DNA from: Nitrospira sp. | Lineage (GTDB): Bacteria; Nitrospirota; Nitrospiria; Nitrospirales; Nitrospiraceae | Direction: 5' to 3' | Assembly (NCBI GenBank): GCA_020216985.1 | Contig: JAIWOH010000158.1 | Coordinates: 1 to 10,000, forward strand | DNA: 10,000 bases | Shown here: in pieces, positions 6,859 to 10,000 of the stretch | Layout: every line of letters begins with the position of its first letter | How positions within the stretch are numbered: position 1 is the first letter of the stretch | The notes under the pieces: generated by a model | Seen by the model: the letters and a program-made list of their open reading frames with translations, nothing else | What the model was told of the DNA's origin: nothing | The model's database searches: none | Made by a program: the position numbers and the translations under genes

Positions 6859-7664
6859 GATCGGCGCCGCCCCTTCGACTGATCCGACATGGGACTTCGG
6901 GATCGACTGCTCCGGCTTCGCAGCTCAGGCTCCCACGCTCGGAAACGGTCCAGCGCGCCATAATTCGTCGTATCGAGCCGGAGAGGGGTCAAAGAGACGG
7001 CCCCCTCGGCGATCGCTTCATGATCCGAATCTTTGCTGCGACTCCAAGAAAGGCGGGTCCCGGCGATCCAATAATAGGTACGCCCATGGGGATCGACTTT
7101 TTCGATGATCGGATTATCGAATCGCCTGCGACTGAGAGCCGTGACGCGAACACCCGTGATGGATCGAAGCGGACGATCCGGAATGTTCAGATTGACGAGC
7201 GTCTCTTCCGGGACGCCCTTCTCAAGAATCAGACGCGCGACGCGGGCCGAAAAGTATGCCCCGACCTCGAAACGAAACTGATCCCCTCCTTCTTGCGACA
7301 CGGCCATCGACGCCACTCCCAGGATCGTTCCCTCCACGGCGGCGGACACGGTTCCCGAATAGAGCACGTCATCGCCCAGGTTCACCCCGCGGTTGATTCC
7401 GGAGACAACCAGTCGGGGCGGTTCCGGCATGATTTTCAAAACCGCCAAGTTGACGCAATCGACCGGCGTACCGCTGACGGAATAGGCTCGTTTGCCGAGA
7501 GGATGAACCCGCAAGGGTTTGTGAAGAGTCACCGCATGGGCTGCGGCCGTCCGTTCGCGATCCGGAGCGACGATCCACACCTCGCCGAGTTTTGCCATGG
7601 CGTCGGCCAGCGCCATGAGACCGGCCGATTGAATGCCGTCATCATTGGTCACAAGGATGCGCAT
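6855..7664 (-). CDS. surE: 5'/3'-nucleotidase SurE (survival protein)
   Basis: This is a 269-residue SurE-family metal-dependent nucleotidase that removes phosphate from 5'- and 3'-nucleoside monophosphates. It begins with the canonical [16 protein letters not shown], with metal ligands D8 and D9. The [15 protein letters not shown] segment contains position 39, normally a metal-binding Ser but Thr here. [20 protein letters not shown] supplies N91 and N95. The protein ends in an Arg/Ser-rich tail ([21 protein letters not shown]) beyond the usual fold. The same frame is open upstream to 7844, but that stretch runs through the tRNA-Pro gene and is not pilot to any SurE sequence, so the ATG at 7664 is used. 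GGAG lies only two bases before that ATG, and a terminator-like hairpin ends 14 bases upstream. The stop overlaps dedA by four bases. Confidence 0.95.
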   Translation of the reverse strand: MRILVTNDDGIQSAGLMALADAMAKLGEVWIVAPDRERTAAAHAVTLHKPLRVHPLGKRAYSVSGTPVDCVNLAVLKIMPEPPRLVVSGINRGVNLGDDVLYSGTVSAAVEGTILGVASMAVSQEGGDQFRFEVGAYFSARVARLILEKGVPEETLVNLNIPDRPLRSITGVRVTALSRRRFDNPIIEKVDPHGRTYYWIAGTRLSWSRSKDSDHEAIAEGAVSLTPLRLDTTNYGALDRFRAWEPELRSRSSRSRSPMSDQSKGRRRS

Positions 7665-7678
7665 GGCTCCGATACAAG

Positions 7679-7697
7679 AAAAAAGCCGCCAGACGGC
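7679..7697 (-). terminator. Terminator-like hairpin after tRNA-Pro, just before surE
   Basis: On the minus strand GCCG-TCTGG-CGGC is followed by six T residues and then C. The stem is only four G/C pairs, but hairpin plus T-run is the form of an intrinsic terminator. It lies 77 bases after the tRNA 3' end and 14 bases before the surE start codon, so it may end the tRNA transcript or limit read-through into surE. Confidence 0.5.
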
Positions 7698-7773
7698 GAC
7701 TCGTGCGTTGACGGGAACTGATGAACGGCCCAAGCATCGACCCTTCCGATCGACGCTCAACGCCTCACATCGT

Positions 7774-7850
7774 TGGTCGGGGCGGCGGGATTTGAACCCA
7801 CGACCACTCGCACCCCAAGCGAGTGCGCTACCGGGCTGCGCCACGCCCCG
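7774..7850 (-). tRNA. tRNA-Pro (anticodon GGG), CCA encoded
   Basis: The minus strand folds into a full cloverleaf. The acceptor stem CGGGGCG pairs perfectly with CGCCCCG. The D-arm is GCGC-AGCCCGGTA-GCGC. The anticodon stem CTCGC/GCGAG encloses the loop TTGGGGT with anticodon GGG, which reads CCC and CCU proline codons. The T-arm is GTGGG-TTCAAAT-CCCGC with one G-T pair. Discriminator A and CCA are encoded. The body is 74 bases plus CCA and closely resembles E. coli tRNA-Pro. It follows ihfA and merR, an order also seen in proteobacteria. Confidence 0.97.
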
Positions 7851-7875
7851 ACTGGATGTTCATCTCAGTGCCGGC

Positions 7876-7905
7876 ATTGTCCTTTACACGCCCCTCAAAA
7901 TACAA
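7876..7905 (-). promoter_or_regulatory. Weak candidate promoter of tRNA-Pro
   Basis: On the minus strand TTGTAT (7905-7900) is followed after 18 bases by GACAAT (7881-7876). The -10 box matches TATAAT at four positions, and the tRNA 5' end is 25 bases further on. The match is modest; the tRNA could instead be transcribed with merR, whose stop is 84 bases upstream. Confidence 0.25.
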
Positions 7906-7934
7906 TGGGCCAGCTTATCTTTCTCATCGCGCGT

Positions 7935-8285
7935 TCACCGGGAATGCGAGTCGATAATGTCTACGATCGCCTGAAGGTCGCCCCTGAGTTTCTTGGCGAT
8001 CTCTCTGGGCGGCAACGGCCGCGAGGAAACTCGCGCGCGCCTGATCCAGTACCGTTTCACTCCCTCCAAGGTATGGCCTTCCTCATAGAGCATACGCTTG
8101 ATTTCCAGGATCGTCTCGATGTCTCGTTGAACGTATAACCGCTGATTGCCGCCGCTTTTTTTGGGCTTGAGGAAAGCGAACTGCGATTCCCAGAAGCGAA
8201 GCACGTAAGCGGGGACTTTCGTCAGCCGACTGACCTCTCCGATTTTATAAAAGATTTTGCTCCCCAGCCTGGGCTCTTCTCCCAT
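7935..8285 (-). CDS. MerR-family transcriptional regulator, short form
   Basis: This 116-residue protein carries a MerR-type winged helix-turn-helix. Residues 11-33 ([23 protein letters not shown]) form the helix-turn-helix start. The wing is [13 protein letters not shown] (43-55), and helices [20 protein letters not shown] (about 60-79) follow. After that there is only a basic linker and a short helix ([19 protein letters not shown]), with no effector-binding domain and no conserved metal-binding Cys. This matches the small MerR protein found downstream of ihfA in many bacteria, whose ligand and targets are generally unknown. The ATG at 8285 has GAGGG six bases upstream. The leader between ihfA and this gene contains competing inverted repeats that may affect its expression. 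Confidence 0.92.
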   Translation of the reverse strand: MGEEPRLGSKIFYKIGEVSRLTKVPAYVLRFWESQFAFLKPKKSGGNQRLYVQRDIETILEIKRMLYEEGHTLEGVKRYWIRRARVSSRPLPPREIAKKLRGDLQAIVDIIDSHSR

Positions 8286-8477
8286 GACCGGCCCTCTGTT
8301 CTCTTCTTACGGAGTGTGATTCGACCTTGTCGAGCCGCCTTGGAGCACCACCGGGTACCTGGAACCGCCCACCGACAAGGCGGATCTTCTGTGCGCACAA
8401 CGCGCCTCCCACGCGGCATTTTCGGTCATCACTAAGGAAGAGAAGAGCGAATCGGGCGGCGGCGTTCCGGCACCCTG
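8286..8477. other. ihfA-merR intergenic leader
   Basis: These 192 bases contain no gene I can support. No terminator with a T-run follows the ihfA stop, so ihfA and merR may be cotranscribed. The middle part (8325-8383) holds overlapping inverted repeats, listed separately. I did not find a clear promoter for merR. Confidence 0.5.
8325..8383 (-). promoter_or_regulatory. Mutually exclusive inverted repeats in the merR leader
   Basis: In transcript order (minus strand) an 11-mer CCGCCTTGTCG (8383-8373) is followed by CAAGGCGG (8342-8335) and then CGACAAGG (8332-8325). The first eight bases of the 11-mer pair perfectly with the second element. The last eight pair perfectly with the third. As both pairings use CCTTG, only one can form at a time. 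A third local hairpin, CCGCC with GGCGG at 8369-8365, also competes. The last element ends 39 bases before the merR ATG. This resembles an attenuator or switch but has no terminator T-run. Confidence 0.45.
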
Positions 8478-8753
8478 CTACGAGTTCACGTACTTCTTAA
8501 ACACTTGACTCGGTCTGAAGGTCACGACTCGACGCGGAGTGATCCCGATTTCTTCTCCGGTGCGAGGATTTCGACCCTTGCGAGGGCCCTTGTTTCGCAC
8601 GACGAAATTTCCGAACCCTGCGATTTTCACCGACTCTCCCTTTTGCAGCACGGACTTCAGAAGATTCAACACGTGTTCGACGATGTCGGCTGCCTCGTTC
8701 TTCGGAATTCCGACCTGCTTGAAGATTTCGTTCGCAATGTCAGCCTTTCTCAT
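8478..8753 (-). CDS. ihfA: Integration host factor alpha subunit / HU-family DNA-bending protein
   Basis: This is a 91-residue histone-like protein of the HU/IHF family, closest in pattern to IHF alpha. It begins MRKADIANEIFKQVGIPKNE, and helices up to about residue 38 form the dimer body. KIAGFGNFVVRNKGPRKGRNP leads into the DNA-binding beta arm, with the intercalating proline P63 in GRNPRTGEEIG. The end, ITPRRVVTFRPSQVFKKYV, is the family C-terminus. IHF works as a heterodimer with IHF beta to bend DNA in transcription, recombination and replication; homodimer HU function cannot be excluded. GGAGGG lies five bases before the ATG. The upstream promoter and palindrome suggest regulation separate from cimA. 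In many proteobacteria ihfA is likewise followed by a merR gene and tRNA-Pro. Confidence 0.94.
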   Translation of the reverse strand: MRKADIANEIFKQVGIPKNEAADIVEHVLNLLKSVLQKGESVKIAGFGNFVVRNKGPRKGRNPRTGEEIGITPRRVVTFRPSQVFKKYVNS

Positions 8754-8801
8754 AACGACCCTCCAGCCGCCCGCTCCTCAGCCCCAACGTAGTCTCATGA
8801 A

Positions 8802-8825
8802 TCACCCTGTTGGCCAACAGGGTGA
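8802..8825. promoter_or_regulatory. Perfect 24-base palindrome in the ihfA leader
   Basis: TCACCCTGTTGG is followed directly by its exact reverse complement, giving 12-base arms with no spacer. It lies about 18 bases downstream of the candidate ihfA -10 box and 48 bases before the ihfA ATG. As DNA it is an ideal operator for a dimer; as RNA it forms a 10-pair stem with a GGCC loop. No T-run follows on either strand, so a plain intrinsic terminator for cimA is less likely. Confidence 0.6.
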
Positions 8826-8842
8826 ACGTGGAGTTTCATCAG

Positions 8843-8871
8843 AATTTACGGAAGGTTAGGATGGCTGTCAA
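8843..8871 (-). promoter_or_regulatory. Candidate sigma-70 promoter of ihfA
   Basis: A perfect TTGACA (8871-8866) overlaps the cimA stop codon. Exactly 17 bases on is TAAATT (8848-8843), matching TATAAT at four positions. Transcription would start near 8836, giving ihfA a leader of about 80 bases that includes the 24-base palindrome. The spacing and -35 box are good, but this is unproven. Confidence 0.55.
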
Positions 8872-10000
8872 GACAAATAATGCGAAGGGGTGCCGGCCTC
8901 GCTCCGCTCGTCGGCGGACAGCAGTTTATATTCGATACTGTCGGCCAAGGCCTGCCAACTCGCCTCAATGATATTTTCGGAGACACCGACCGTCCCCCAC
9001 TTGTCTTTCTGGTCCCCCGATTCGATCAAGACCCGGACTTTGGACTGAGTCCCTTGATTTGCGGCCAGGACGCGCACCTTGTAATCGAGGAGTTTCACCT
9101 CTTTGAGTTGCGGATAGAATTTCTCCAGAGACTTGCGCAGGGCATGATCCAAGGCATTGACGGGACCGGCCCCCACGGCCGCCGTGTGCTCAACCACATC
9201 GCCCACCTTGACCATGACGGTTGCTTCCGAAAGAGGGGGACCGTCCTCTTGTTTCTTTTCGACGATCACCCGAAAACCCAAGAGCTGGAAAGACGGTTTG
9301 TGGCTTCCCATCGCTTTGCGCATCAGCAGCTTGAAGGACCCTTCCGCTCCTTCAAATTGATACCCCTGGCTTTCACGCTCCTTCAGGGTATTGACCAGTT
9401 CCTGAACCTTGGCGTGATCTTTGGAAAGCTTGATCCCGTAGGTTTCGACCTTTTCCAAGAGACCGCTGCGCCCCGCGTTATCGGACACCAGAACCCGTTG
9501 CCGGTTTCCGACCGTTGTCGGATCGATGTGTTCATACGTCGCGGGGTTTTTGAGCACGGCATGGATGTGCACCCCTCCTTTATGGGCGAACGCCGCGTCG
9601 CCGACGTAGGGTTGATGCTTGTCCGGCATCAGATTGGCGATTTCCGTCACGAACCCGGACACATCCTTGAGGTGTTCCAAACGATCCGGAAGCGCACGCC
9701 GCTTCATCTTCAATTCCAGATTGGGAATGATCGAGCAGAGATTCGCGTTCCCGCATCGTTCGCCGATGCCGTTGATCGTCCCCTGGACCTGCACGATGCC
9801 GGTTTCGACGGCTACCAGCGAATTGGCGACGGCCATGTCGCAATCATTGTGCGCATGAATCCCCAGCGGCACCCGGCATTCGCGCCGGACGGCCTCGCAA
9901 ATCCGGCGGATCTCCCACGGCATGGTCCCGCCGTTGGTGTCGCAGAGAATCACCCTCTCCGCACCGGCTTTCACCGCTTTTTGGATGGTCTTCAGGGCAT
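8868..10000 (-). CDS. cimA: (R)-citramalate synthase, CimA type (partial, N-terminus off window)
   Basis: The frame is open from the right edge to the stop at 8868, showing about 376 C-terminal residues; the GTG at 9974 is internal, as [20 protein letters not shown] reads through it. CimA condenses pyruvate with acetyl-CoA to citramalate, the threonine-independent entry to isoleucine synthesis. The TIM-barrel part shows [11 protein letters not shown], the metal-binding HAHND (about 9857-9843) and [12 protein letters not shown]. The C-terminal LeuA-type regulatory domain contains [19 protein letters not shown], and the protein ends with [18 protein letters not shown] and DSIEYKLL, which is typical of the long CimA form rather than LeuA. 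Feedback by isoleucine is expected from the family, not shown. Homocitrate or isopropylmalate synthase are the alternatives, both less likely. The end overlaps the -35 box of the ihfA promoter. Confidence 0.92.
   Translation of the reverse strand, partial: ALKTIQKAVKAGAERVILCDTNGGTMPWEIRRICEAVRRECRVPLGIHAHNDCDMAVANSLVAVETGIVQVQGTINGIGERCGNANLCSIIPNLELKMKRRALPDRLEHLKDVSGFVTEIANLMPDKHQPYVGDAAFAHKGGVHIHAVLKNPATYEHIDPTTVGNRQRVLVSDNAGRSGLLEKVETYGIKLSKDHAKVQELVNTLKERESQGYQFEGAEGSFKLLMRKAMGSHKPSFQLLGFRVIVEKKQEDGPPLSEATVMVKVGDVVEHTAAVGAGPVNALDHALRKSLEKFYPQLKEVKLLDYKVRVLAANQGTQSKVRVLIESGDQKDKWGTVGVSENIIEASWQALADSIEYKLLSADERSEAGTPSHYLS

Noticed and set aside
6166..6882. Plus-strand open frame of about 238 codons opposite dedA
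   Set aside because: It is His/Asp/Gly-rich noise opposite a DedA protein with intact signatures.
7020..7721. Plus-strand open frame opposite surE
   Set aside because: SurE motifs on the minus strand explain the region.
7665..7844. Sixty-residue N-terminal extension of SurE
   Set aside because: It would translate through tRNA-Pro and the terminator-like hairpin, and SurE proteins normally start at MRIL.
7773..8138. Plus-strand frame starting [11 protein letters not shown]
   Set aside because: This peptide is the well-known artefact of translating the reverse strand of a tRNA gene; tRNA-Pro lies exactly here.
1..10000. Mobile element, CRISPR array or phage defence genes
   Set aside because: I saw no transposase, integrase, spaced direct repeats or defence motif; the genes are conserved core functions with even composition.

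Overview
The window comes from a bacterial chromosome of moderately high GC content. It is dense with housekeeping genes, nearly all on the minus strand; the one plus-strand gene is a small LuxR-type regulator. The genes present are a Gram-negative type IV pilus minor pilin set, an IHF-alpha/HU protein, a CimA-type citramalate synthase, a DedA protein, SurE, CysRS and RlmB. Together they suggest an environmental Gram-negative such as a Nitrospira-like or deltaproteobacterial lineage. That placement is inference from gene content, not from a search. I see no mobile element, CRISPR array or phage gene.

Pilus region (1-3495, minus strand). Reading with transcription there is a prepilin peptidase (pilD), a 268-base gap, then a tight run of type IV prepilins: GspH/FimT-like, PilV-like, PilW-like and PilX-like. 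The PilX-like gene runs off the left edge and is open for at least 264 codons. Each downstream pilin gene has a start overlapping the preceding stop by four bases (ATGA or GTGA), although the pilW start may instead lie 39 bases further in. The peptidase would process the leaders of the prepilins beside it.

Regulator and tRNA-surE-dedA-cysS-rlmB unit (3496-7850). A 91-residue protein that is almost only a LuxR/GerE helix-turn-helix is transcribed divergently from pilD. It has a good -10 box and two inverted repeats upstream. Its 3' end overlaps the 3' end of rlmB by 60 bases on the opposite strand. The minus-strand genes surE, dedA, cysS and rlmB follow one another with overlaps or very short gaps and look like one transcript. 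A tRNA-Pro(GGG) gene with encoded CCA and a short terminator-like hairpin lie just upstream of surE.

Right end (7935-10000, minus strand). The order is cimA (partial), ihfA, a MerR-family regulator, then tRNA-Pro. The ihfA-merR-tRNA-Pro order is also familiar from proteobacteria. Two non-coding signals stand out here. One is a perfect 24-base palindrome in the ihfA leader, just downstream of a promoter whose -35 box overlaps the cimA stop. The other is a set of mutually exclusive inverted repeats in the 192-base ihfA-merR gap. No wholly new system is evident; the most interesting material is regulatory structure, a calcium-loop-like motif in a minor pilin, and an unusually long PilX-like protein.
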